A stretch of DNA of 64,000 nt from Oscheius tipulae. Taxonomy: Eukaryota; Nematoda; Chromadorea; Rhabditida; Rhabditidae. The position numbers were made by a program, and so were the translations under genes. Under the pieces are notes generated by a model that did not search any database, was not told the origin of the DNA, and was given only the letters and a program-made list of their open reading frames with translations. This document shows, piece after piece, positions 44,804 to 54,998 of the stretch. How positions within the stretch are numbered: position 1 is the stretch's first letter; the number at the start of each line of letters is the position of its first letter. The DNA is taken from assembly GCA_037178975.1 (NCBI GenBank), contig JASJZH010000003.1:5704001-5768000 (forward strand), in the 5' to 3' direction.

Positions 44804-46906
44804 AGACCTCTCTCCTGAACCAGTGTTAAACATATTCTATTTCTAGTGCATTTTTATCTGTTTTGATTGTAATAAAATTTGTTTATTTCAACCTTTGTTC
44901 TGATAGTTGTAAATTATATTATTCGATTTGTTGGTGGTAATCTCCCCCCTCTCGCCAAGTTTTTCATGATGCTGTTTGACTTGATTCAGTCGTCTTTTCC
45001 CTCTTCGACGAGTTCCTCTGCTGCAGCATTCGGCCACTTCATCACGTTCGATCTACTGGAGATTTTTAAACAGCGCAGTGTAAATAACGAACATCACGGG
45101 GCTGTTTAGAGTTGACCCAGCTGTCTTTTTCCTCTTCGATTAGATCCTCAACCGCGTAAGACGCTCCCACGATGTCAATCCTCCCAACGGAAGCTTCTCA
45201 CCAAGACTCGTCCATTTATCCGTTTATCAGGGAATCTTTTCGCCCGACGGCTTGCTCAATTACCACTGGGAGCTCAGTCTTTGATTGCTAACGTGACCTT
45301 GTCTCCTTTTACGGATCCGCTTATTTTTGAGTTTCTGCTGTCGTCTGATATCCCAAAGGAACATTCGGTCATCCGAATGTCCCCGTCCATACATTCTCAC
45401 TACTTGTTGGTCTCCTTTGATGGCTCCGCTAATGTCCCATTTTCCCCACAACTTGTATCTTTTCTGACATTCTGGGAGGTCTTTCGAGTTATATCGGACA
45501 TGCCATCTCATAGCCAATTCCTCTTCATTTACATACTCGCCTACTTGAAGGAGCTACTTGCTCTTTTTAGCAGTTCAGAGCCGATTGAAGGTCCATTCAA
45601 CTACTGAACGAGGTCGTTATGTCCCCATGGTCTCCCAAGAGACTGCCCGACCTGACATTATCGTTGCCATCAAGTCCTGATTTGACTGCTACCCGGGGAC
45701 TATTTTTAACGGCTGCCGTTCTTTACTTTTTGAAACAAAAGTACTTTCACGCACAGAATGAACGAGCCATGAAATTCAATCATCCGGAGGAGGACATCTA
45801 ACGGGAGCGTCTCTTCTCTCACTCCCTCTAAGTAAGCTTTATCCGAAAGAGGAAGTTGCTTGGTTCCTTACGGAATCGGAAGGAAGCTATCAAGTATTTC
45901 TCGTTTTGCTTCGTCTGAATGATTCAGTCGGTCATCTATTGTGTCTATTTTCACGAGTGTCCTGACTTCGGCGGCTTTCAATGGATTGCCGCGAGCACTC
46001 TCTCACTCTCTTGCACCCAAGCTATCGTCTAGTAATTACGCCAGTCACTACTTCTTCGTTTCGTTTTCCGTGGTCTCTGACGTTTCCTCTCCCCTCTTAA
46101 TAAATGTCCTTTTGTTGTGCTCTTTTTCCTTTGAGCGCTTTGAGCGGGTATTTCTCAATTTCCTTTCCATTTGCCTGTTTTGACTCCAACACTCGCATCA
46201 CACTCCGGAACATTTTCAAGAGTCACTCGACTGAGCATTAGGTGTCAATGTTCTTGAACACGTTTATTTCGGATCAGTAAGTCACCGACTCAGTAGGGGA
46301 ATCGGTATCCGTTCTTTCGGTTCCAGTCCAGTTCACCTCGAAGCGGCTTCGTCCAGCCAGTGAATTGTCTTAAGACAAGTTATGCACTGGAAAAAGAAAA
46401 AGGTACCTCCTCATTAGACCCTGGTAGTACTGGACCGAGAAGTTGGCATTGCAAAGGTCAGATTCGCAACATTCCTCGCAACTGACCTGAAAGTTATTCT
46501 GTCATTCTGGATCCGCCCCTTCCGTTTTCTCACTTGGTCTTGTCCATATCCGACGGACTCGCAGAACTCGTTGCATCTTTCTCCGCAATCCCTCTCGACC
46601 GATGTAAAGGCGTTGTTTATCGTCAACACGGTCGTCTGAAGTGTGTTTGGGTTGAAGGGACTAAGACTCTTTACCACACAGACCTTCTCCCAAGGCGCAC
46701 AAATTTTTGAAGTTTCCTCTGATTCGAACAGAACCAGAGATTCATTTGCACACCAGCTATCCCTGGAACATAAAGCTTAACGACTTAACGATGTCTCTTT
46801 CTGTGTTCTCTCATACCTATGATCCTCGTCGTATAGTTCATTATAGGAAAAAGAGCACGAATAACATCGGAGATCAACTACTACTGGAACAAAGAAGAGT
46901 ACGAGG
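44804..46906 (+). pseudogene. Degenerate protein-coding remnant, T-rich plus-strand frames with shifts
   Basis: Several adjacent plus-strand frames look protein-like but cannot be joined by introns: near 45170-45280 (VNPPNGSFSPRLVHLSVYQG), then +1 at 45281-45607 (LSPFTDPLIFEFLLSS), another near 45840-45960 (LYPKEEVAWFLTESEGSYQV), 45941-46183, and 46500-46710 (LDPPLPFSHLVLSISDGLAE then GRLKCVWVEGTKTLYH). The pieces at 45281-45607 and 45941-46183 share a SHY-(L/F)(L/F)VSF pattern, suggesting duplicated modules. The frames are broken by direct shifts and stops without GT-AG boundaries, so I read this as decay. A poorly sequenced or unusual intact gene is the alternative. I do not recognise the family. 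Confidence 0.4.
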
Positions 46907-48274
46907 ATGACTTCTCGACGAGTCATCAACAAAGAGAGTCGACAGGTCTCCCAGATCCGACCGTTTCTCTACGTTGGAGGACTGGCTGGTCTATCGCCCC
47001 GTGTTCTCTGTAAGTTCGAAAAGAGTATGGGTTAGGAAAGTTAAATGGATAGAATGTGTCCTCCTTTTATGGCCAAGTAATCATCGTTGCGCAAACAAGT
47101 TTCGGAAAAAGAGAAAAGGGGATCAATGTCAGGTATATAGCCTGGGATGCAATGGCATAATGGCCGGACCTGGGGCAGTCAACCGAGTCTTGAAATGGAG
47201 GTGGTCATACGCAAAGTGCTATCGTTTCCAGCCAAGTTCTGTACTACCATCAACTTCATTCCCGGATTCCGACTGTCAGCCCCAAATCACATGCGAGTCC
47301 TGCACATTCCTCTTATGGATGAAGACTCCACAGAACTGGCTCCCTTCTGGACAACCGTCTTCAAAGTAAACAGCCTGATTCTGGAGGGAAAACACGACAC
47401 TTTAGGAAATAGACGATGCCCGAAAATCTGCAGGTCGATGTCTTCTTCTCTGTGCAATGGGTATTTCCCGTTCAGCCACTTTCTCTATCGCCTACATGAT
47501 GTGCATTGAAAAGTATCTCACTTTACTCTAATAAACAGTGGTATTCCAATTCAGGATGTCGCTCCACGATGCCTATAAACACGTGCAGCTCTGTAGAAAC
47601 ATCATCTGTCCCAATGTAGGATTCTTCACCCAGCTCATAGACCTGGAGCATAAGGTAAGCTTGTGTGTTCTGACTGACAAATGGCCTCTCTCTGTCGCGC
47701 CAGCGGTTAGTGTCACTTGATCGCCCCGAGGGCACCATTTGTTCCGAACTGACGGCAAAAAGAGACACTTACAGCCACAATATTGGTCTCAATTTGTATT
47801 TCAGATGAGGGGGAGCAAAACAGTCCAGATCATTGAGCCCATAGCAGGGGTGAGAGTGGCGGATGTTGTCTGGAATGAGCTCTACGAGGAAATGATGGAG
47901 ACTATGAACGAGTCAGATCGACACTCTTTGAGATCTCTCAACATGACTGTCGAAACGGCGAGAAAGGGTTATCGGAATTCACTGGAACCATTTCAGAGTA
48001 GACAATCTTCCGACACCCGATCAATTAGGTCGATGAACGTAATTGATGAGAGCAAAGTGGACGATACATCCAGGTAGACCACCTCATGCACTACCATTAA
48101 AATTTTTCCAGATCTCTGGCCTCATTCCGGCTCACTGATACTGTTCCTTCCGGAACAGGTGTGCCCACAATTTCTGAAAAAGTCTTGCCAAAAAGTGTTC
48201 TTCGGGATAAGAGCCGAGAAAATAAGAAGAAACGATGGAGATTGAGTTGGAGCAAGGATGTCCCATCACCATAG
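46907..48274 (+). CDS. Dual-specificity phosphatase-like protein with His-to-Leu change in the P-loop
   Basis: Six exons (46907-47009, 47232-47365, 47406-47512, 47555-47654, 47805-48073, 48112-48274) give 291 residues. DUSP features in order are SQIRPFLYVGGLAGLSPRVL, the acid-loop region IPLMDEDSTELAPFW, the P-loop CLLLCAMGISRSATFSIAY, and MSLHDAYKHVQ with CPNVGFFTQLIDLE, the classic C-terminal helices. The catalytic Cys and Arg are present, but the usual HC is LC, which should alter Cys acidity. After the domain come about 140 basic, Ser-rich, probably disordered residues. Typical DUSPs of this size dephosphorylate MAP kinases or RNA ends; the change makes reduced activity or a pseudophosphatase role possible. 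Confidence 0.85.
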
Positions 48275-48572
48275 CCTTCTCTCACATTCCGACTTGAACA
48301 AATTGTGATCTTGTTAGGTTGCCAATTGTAGAACGAGGTGTTGTACATAATGAAATTATTAGGAATTGTCATTGGAAGCTAAAGTTAAAGGCCTCGTACA
48401 GGCTCATAGGACCTTCTATTATTTGCAGGCCCTATTTCCCATCAAGGTCCGGGGTTCTTAGATTTGCTACTCCTGCTCTTAGCACGAATTGGTATTCAGA
48501 AAAAAATTGTGTATAAAAAGTTTATATTGGAAACGCAACAAACTGATTAGAGGTGGAATCTGGTAAAATCGC
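48275..48572. other. Convergent 3' flanks of the DUSP and eEF1B genes
   Basis: This spacer lies between the stops of two genes that face each other. No gene is seen; both sides should hold polyadenylation signals. Confidence 0.5.
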
Positions 48573-49366
48573 TTAGATCTTGTTGAAAGCGACAATGTCA
48601 ACCGACTGAACGTGGTCCTCGAAATCTCCGGTGATCTTCTCGATAAGATCGTCAACTGAGACCTTCAAGTCCTCAATGACGCAGATGATTTGAAGTTTCT
48701 TGATTCCGTATCCAATAGCGATAAGCTTGGCACCTCCCCAGACGAGTCCGTCCATTTCGATTCCGCGGACGAGTTTCTCCATTTCTTCGAGGTCGGTCTC
48801 ATCATCCCAAGGCTTGACATCGAGGATCACACTTGACTTGGCAATTGGTCCTGGCTACAAAAACCAACTACATTGTTTAACACAAAAGAACCTCACCTTA
48901 GCCGACTTCTTCTCCTGGTAGGCCTTCAGGCGCTCCTGAACAACCTTGGCCTTCTCCTCATCTTCCTCGTCATCCGAGCCGAAGAGATCGAGATCGTCAG
49001 CCTCGTTCTTCTCTTCTTCTCCAGATCCTCCAGCACTGGGCCAGGCATTACGTTCGGTGGCGGAGAAGGAAGCGATGTTCTTGTACCAGCGAGCAACGTT
49101 GGCAAATTTCTTGGGGCAGGGAGCGCTTCCGACCTGCTCGAAGGTCTTCTTATCCTCTCCAGAAGGAACAAATCTGTAAAATAAATTGATTGGCAAGATT
49201 GTGAGGCTTACAAGCTGGGGAAAGTGGATAAGCGAGGTCTTTTTTACCGGGAAATAGTTCCTGCATTTATTTTTCCAACCCCAAAGATCCAAAACGTAAA
49301 GTGAACTAACCCTTCGATGTAGGCCTGGGTGGCGAGAGTCTGGTTGAGCTTTCCAAGATCGGCCAT
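48573..49366 (-). CDS. EEF1B2: Elongation factor 1-beta (eEF1B nucleotide exchange subunit)
   Basis: Three exons (49366-49311, 49173-48897, 48854-48573) give 204 residues. The N-terminal GST-like part ([20 protein letters not shown], then [12 protein letters not shown]) is followed by the acidic linker ([14 protein letters not shown]) and the C-terminal exchange domain ([40 protein letters not shown], ending VDIVAFNKI). The protein reloads eEF1A with GTP in the cytosol. All expected landmarks including the terminal Lys-Ile are present, and the length is close to the human protein (225). The gene faces the aconitase gene divergently, with 392 nt between start codons. Confidence 0.95.
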
Positions 49367-49758
49367 TTTTCGGTGACTGCCTTTGCGGATGAGTGACAAA
49401 AGTGAACATTTTTCTAGTTCGCTACTTTTGGTTCGCTCGGATTACAGTAATTTCGTCGTAAGACCTATTCTACACAGCCCTTGAATTTTCGAGACACAAT
49501 TTTGGCGCCAATCACCCAAAGTTGACGCATTTCCTGCTGGTTGGGCACACGGGCGATGCATTTCTTCAGTGCTCTTTGACCCTTCTCCGTGTTCCCTTAT
49601 CGGCCTGTTTTCCTTTTCGACCCGCCCTGTGACAGTAGTCGCAAAAGGCAGTGCAATGCATGTGCCTGTTATTGTTTATCGCCTTGGCGAGAACACTTCT
49701 TTTGCTTCCATGCCTTCTTATTCGACTAGTACACAAAGTACATACAGAGATTTCAGGT
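49367..49758. other. Divergent promoter region between eEF1B and aconitase
   Basis: The two genes point away from each other. I see no clear TATA box. The right end has ATTTCAG 2 nt before the aconitase ATG. Confidence 0.5.
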
Positions 49759-52714
49759 ATGCACCTCCTCAGATTGAGCCGGTTGGCCGGCCCAGTCCAA
49801 TATCGTGCTCTTCATGCCTCCAGCTCTTTGGTTAAACTTTTTTTGTCAGCGGATCATTATTTATGTTCAGAGCAATGTTTCCATGAGCAAATTCGAGAAG
49901 GACCGCTATCTTCCATACGATAAACTGTCCAAGAATGTAAAAGTTGTCAGAGACCGGTATTTTTTTCGTGTTTTGTGTTGGACAAAATCTTTTAGTCTGA
50001 AGCGGCCACTGACGCTGTCCGAGAAAATTCTTTATGGACATTTGGATCAGCCAAAAACTCAAGAAATTGAGCGTGGAGTTTCTTACCTCCGTCTTCGTCC
50101 TGATCGTGTCGCCATGCAGGATGCCACTGCCCAGATGGCCATGCTTCAGTTCATTTCATCCGGTCTGCCTAAAGTTTGTCCTTTGTAGTTGTCATAAATC
50201 TGCTATTTATTCAGGTCGCTGTTCCCTCTACCATTCATTGTGATCACTTGATCGAGGCCCAGAAAGGAGGAGCTCAAGATTTGGCTCGTGCTAAGGATCA
50301 GAACAAGGAAGTCTACAACTTCCTCTCGTCGGCTGGAAATAAATACGGTGTCGGATTCTGGAAGCCGGGATCTGGTATCATTCACCAGATTATCCTCGAG
50401 AATTACGCCTTCCCCGGACTCTTGCTCATCGGAACTGACTCTCATACCCCCAATGGAGGTTAGATAATCTTGTTTCTTCAACCTTTTATGGTTCCAGGTG
50501 GTCTTGGAGGTCTCTGCATCGGAGTCGGAGGAGCCGATGCTGTCGATGTTATGGCTGATATTCCCTGGGAGCTGAAGTGCCCTAAGGTCATCGGAGTCAA
50601 GTTGACCGGAAACCTCAGCGGATGGACTTCTGCCAAGGATGTCATTCTGAAGGTCGCCGATATTCTGACCGTCAAGGGAGGCACTGGAGCTATCGTCGAA
50701 TATTTCGGTCCTGGAGTCGACTCTCTGTCTGCTACCGGAATGGGAACCATCTGCAACATGGGGGCTGAAATTGGTGCCACTACCTCTGTCTTCCCCTTTA
50801 ACGACAGCATGCGGAAGTATCTTGAGGTATTTGCTTAGGAACTATGAAAAAATAGTCGGGTTTTAGGCTACTGGTCGCAAGTCCATTGCCGATGAAGCCG
50901 CCAAGTACAAAGATCTTCTAACTGCTGACGATGGATGTCACTACGATCAGGTTCGTTTCGAAATCTAGACTAGTGATCTTTGTCATACTGACCAGCACGT
51001 AGTCAGTGAGATTTTATCACATTTTCTGCACGCATCCAGAAATCAAAAGCTGAAAACGGCGATCTATGCAATAAGAGAACAAACACCTTTTGATGTCAAC
51101 GTTCCAGATCATCGAGATCAACCTTGACACCCTCGTTCCCCACGTCAACGGACCCTTCACACCTGATCTTGCCTCTCCTATTGACAAGCTCGGTGACAAT
51201 GCCAAGAAGAACGGCTGGCCTGTTGACATCAAGGTTTCTCTCATCGGATCCTGCACCAACTCTTCCTACGAGGATATGACCCGCTCTGCCTCTGTCGCCA
51301 AGCAGGTATGAGTTTTCTATTAAACCTTCTGAAGGTGTTATTAGGCTCTGGACAAGGGACTCAAGGCCAAGACTCTTTTCACTATCACGCCTGGATCCGA
51401 ACAGGTCCGTGCTACCATCGAACGCGACGGTTTGAGCAAGATCTTCTCCGATTTTGGTGGAATGGTTCTTGCCAACGCTTGCGGGCCTTGCATTGGTGCT
51501 TTACTGAATTACTCAACAAACTGCCTTTTTAGGACAATGGGATCGTCAGGACGTGAAGAAGGGCGAGAAGAACACCATTGTCACCTCGTACAACCGTAAC
51601 TTCACTGGACGTAACGATGCCAATCCTGCTACCCACGGATTCGTCGCCTCTCCCGAAATGGTCACTGCTCTTTCCATTGCCGGACGTCTCGATTTCGATC
51701 CCAGACACGACGAACTGACTGCTGCTGATGGTAATTTCTTTGTTTGTTCTCAAAACAACTGCCTCAGGATCCAAGTTCAAGCTCCAACCTCCTACCGGAG
51801 ATAACCTTCCCCAGAAGGGATATGATCCAGGAGAGGATACCTACCAGGCTTCCTCCGGATCTGGACAAGTCGACGTCGATCCCAAATCTCAGCGTCTTCA
51901 GCTTCTTGAGCCTTTCACGAAGTGGGATGGAAGAGATCTCGAAGACATGGTCATTCTTATCAAGGTAAACTTTTCATCACGGCAAAAAAATTCGATTTAG
52001 GTCAAAGGAAAATGCACGACTGATCACATTTCTGCTGCCGGACCCTGGCTGAAATACCGTGGACATTTAGACAACATATCCAACAATCTTTTCCTTACCG
52101 CTGTCAATGCTGAGAATGGAGAGATGAACAAGGTTTGGGACTTCATATTGAAAAGTTCACAATAAGTTATTCAGATCAGACATCAGATCTCTGGCAACTT
52201 CGGAACGGTTTCCGAGGTATCTCGTTCTTACAAGGCCGACAACATCAACTGGGTTGCTATCGGAGACGAGAACTACGGAGAGGGTTCTTCTCGCGAACAC
52301 GCCGCGCTTGAACCCCGTCATCTTGGAGGCAGAGCCATCATCACCAAGTCTTTCGCCCGTATTCATGGTTGGTTTATTTCTAAAGCCAGTTACTATTTCC
52401 ATTTGCAGAGACGAATTTGAAAAAGCAGGGTATGCTCCCCTTGACCTTCGCCAACACTGCCGACTATGACAAGATCGAGCCCTCAGACAGAATCTCCATT
52501 GTTGGACTGAACAACTTTGTTCCCGGAAAACAACTTAAATGTGTCATCAAAAAGAAGGACGGAAAGAAAGTTCGTTCATTCTGTTTACTCGACTACAACA
52601 CAAATTTAGGTGGAAATCATGTTGAACCATACTTTCAACGACCAGCAAATTGAATGGTTCAAGGCCGGTTCTGCACTGAACCGCATGAAAGAGGTCTTCG
52701 CTTCAAGGAAATAA
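49759..52714 (+). CDS. ACO2: Mitochondrial aconitase (aconitate hydratase)
   Basis: About fourteen exons read in frame into roughly 780 residues, the usual size. A mitochondrial presequence ([19 protein letters not shown]) precedes the mature enzyme. Diagnostic stretches are [34 protein letters not shown], the [4Fe-4S] ligands ([11 protein letters not shown] and [10 protein letters not shown]), [10 protein letters not shown], and [20 protein letters not shown] with the substrate-binding Ser-Arg. It catalyses citrate-isocitrate isomerisation in the TCA cycle in the matrix. The start follows ATTTCAG by 2 nt. All three cluster cysteines and the active-site Ser region are intact, so the enzyme should be active. 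Confidence 0.96.
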
Positions 52715-52939
52715 CTCGCTACTTTTCAATAACTACTCCGTGTCTTTTTTCCTAGCTCGTAGCTGCTCCGATGTCCTCTCTTCACGTGTAATTTCTCAAT
52801 AATATCGTAGAGATTGTATAGAGCCGAATTTTTCACATAAACTTTTTTGTGTCACTCCTGTTTTGTCTTCGGAGACAACTGATTCACTCCTTCTCATTAT
52901 TTGTCCTCATAGTTTCGCCATTCTTCTAGAACTGGTGCC

Positions 52940-53607
52940 ATGTTTCTTCTATTTCTGCTTCTTATACTTGGGATCTCTTCGGAGAACTGCAAACAATTGA
53001 ATGTCAGCGTAAGGTGTAGTTATCTCTTCGAAATCTTTCAGTTCAAAATCTACTGTTGGTTGGAACCGTACGACGGGCCGGTTTGGATCAAAATACTTGA
53101 CAGAAGTCCTCTTTGTTAGTCCTTTTCCCAAATCCAAGGAAAATTTTACCAGTTGGTACGGACACTCTCTACGAGATGTATTTTGAAGAGACGGATCTCG
53201 ACGGCTGGGTTCACATCGAAGCCGATTTGACGAAGGTCGAGGATTGTGAAGATGTCAAGCCGAAACTCGTCATTACCACTCACTGCGAAGTTATTCCTTG
53301 TTCTTTTTTTGGACGATGATAATCTCTCAGAAACCGTTGACCTTCCAAACTTACGGGATCCAGTACCCAATTGAGCTAGCTCGACGAGAACTGACGGGAG
53401 AGGAGAATCTAGTCGGTAGTTTTGAGCGGGGCTCTTTTCCCGCCATTATGGATGAACCACCCTTTGTTGCTTCGTAGACTGATGAATAGATTTTAGAAGT
53501 TCAAGTCGGAGTACCTTCTGAACAGCCTCAACGACCTGCACAAGTTCCATGAGAACTGGGTCGACGTGAAGGACGGAGACTACGGAATGACCGAGTTGTT
53601 CTCTTGA
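52940..53607 (+). CDS. Secreted transthyretin-like family protein
   Basis: A signal peptide (MFLLFLLLILGISSENC) is followed by a TTL-type beta domain: a Cys early (FKIYCWLEPYDG), the strand WIKILDR, the TD/DG turn (EETDLDGWVHIEADL) and a second Cys before the end (LVITTHCEKPLTF), as in the nematode TTR/TTL family, whose members are extracellular and include TTR-52 in apoptotic-cell recognition. Exons up to about 53410 are clear. The 3' part is not: a 31-nt intron before KFKSEYLLNSLNDLHKF gives a stop at 53605-53607, while another good frame immediately after (starting NEVMYEIGSKVHSLKI, ending 53750) is left unexplained. The end coordinate is therefore provisional. Confidence 0.6.
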
Positions 53608-53822
53608 ATGAAGTGATGTATGAAATTGGTTCGAAAGTACACAGTTTGAAGATAAGAGTGACCGATAAGACCGGTGGGCATTTGGGGGAAAGGGAACAAC
53701 TTCCCTCTTATTATTGGGAGCTCATCCCACGTGTGGATCAGTCCAATTAAACGAGCATTAGAGGGTGTAGGTCTTTTTAAACGCGACCGAAGGACAGAAA
53801 TCGAGTGAACTATACAACGATA

Positions 53823-54495
53823 ATGAAGGTACTATTTGTATTGGTTGGACTGGTTGCCAGTGTCTCCGCCAACGACGATCCGTCTGCTTCTTTGAACGGT
53901 GGGTTGTCTGTTCTCACTATGAAAACTGTCTTCAGCCAACAAATGGAAACAGAGACTGGCGACCGAGAACACCAAGACCTTCGGGAACTTGAAGGGTTCT
54001 TTGAAAGGGAAAGAGAAGACTTGTTTCATGGCTCTTTGGCAAGCTATGAAGCCTGGAGTTGGTTCGAATGAAGTCTATACAATATTCATTTTCAGGTTGA
54101 TTGGGACAAACTGTTCGAGATTCAATCTACGAGCTGTGATCTGACTCCTGAAGAGTTCCAGACCATGACGGAGAAGATCGAGAAGGTCCAGGCTAAGGTC
54201 TCGGGCGATGTGAGTAAGATCTAACCTATCTAGAAAAAGATCCATTTAGCCAGCTCCTGTCCGTAAATGGTACACAAATGCTGAGCTAGCCGATGTTACG
54301 GGTATCGAGGCTTCCGTGATTACGCAGACTCTCGGAGATGACGGATCCTTGCCCAGTCCCGACATCCAGGAGACTGGAATCAATCTGTCTGAAAATGACC
54401 CCTCTGTCCAAATCGGTCCAGCCATCCAGATTCTTCCCATCGTCGAGAACAACGCTCCTGATGTCATGCACATAATGCCAGTCGAGACAGCTTGA
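53823..54495 (+). CDS. Orphan secreted protein
   Basis: Four exons join in frame to about 180 residues. A clean signal peptide (MKVLFVLVGLVASVSAND) is followed by a helical, Lys/Glu-rich middle (KWKQRLATENTKTFGN, TPEEFQTMTEKIEKV) and an acidic, Pro-containing C-terminal part (GINLSENDPSVQIGPA). There is one Cys pair at most and no membrane segment. I do not recognise a family. Codon use and intron size match the neighbours, so it is probably a real, fast-evolving secreted gene. An AATAAA signal follows the stop closely. Confidence 0.65.
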
Positions 54496-54927
54496 AGAGG
54501 AAAATAAAGATTTGACGTGTTAGCTCAAAACAACAGTTGTCGGGTAGAGCATGTCTGCTGCGCTGCCCATCCAAAATTTGTAGGGGCACAAAAATATGAA
54601 AGTTTAGTGCGACACCGATTAACAAGAAACGAGAGATCTTCATTGACTAGTCATGGCAGGGGGTAGGAGACGCGGGGGTCACGACAGAAGTAGCAACGCT
54701 GAAAATTTTTGGTTAGTCAACTTAATTTGTGAGAGAGGAAGAGATAGAGTAGGCTCAAAAGGCACCTTGTAGAACCTACCGATGGTCCTCTGTGGTCTGA
54801 TGATAAACGGTGTTCTCTTCATATAGGAAGGGCCGTGAGGTGACATCTGCTTTGACAACTTTTTGTCTTTAATCGGTTCGGATTGTGCCCTGAAATGTGT
54901 TCAGTTGGGATTTTACGAGAGACATGA
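54496..54927. other. Spacer before tRNA-Gly
   Basis: Nothing is recognised beyond the polyadenylation signal of the preceding gene. Confidence 0.4.
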
Positions 54928-54998
54928 GCATCGGTGGTTCAGTGGTAGAATGCTCGCCTGCCACGCGGGCGACCCGGGTTCGATTCCCGGCCGATGCA
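54928..54998 (+). tRNA. tRNA-Gly (GCC)
   Basis: The 71-nt cloverleaf is complete: acceptor GCATCGG pairs with CCGATGC, the D arm contains GTTCAGTGGTA, the anticodon arm is CTCGC-CTGCCAC-GCGGG with anticodon GCC, the T arm is CCGGG-TTCGATT-CCCGG, and the discriminator is A. Internal A and B boxes are intact, and a run of Ts follows as a pol III terminator. Confidence 0.97.
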
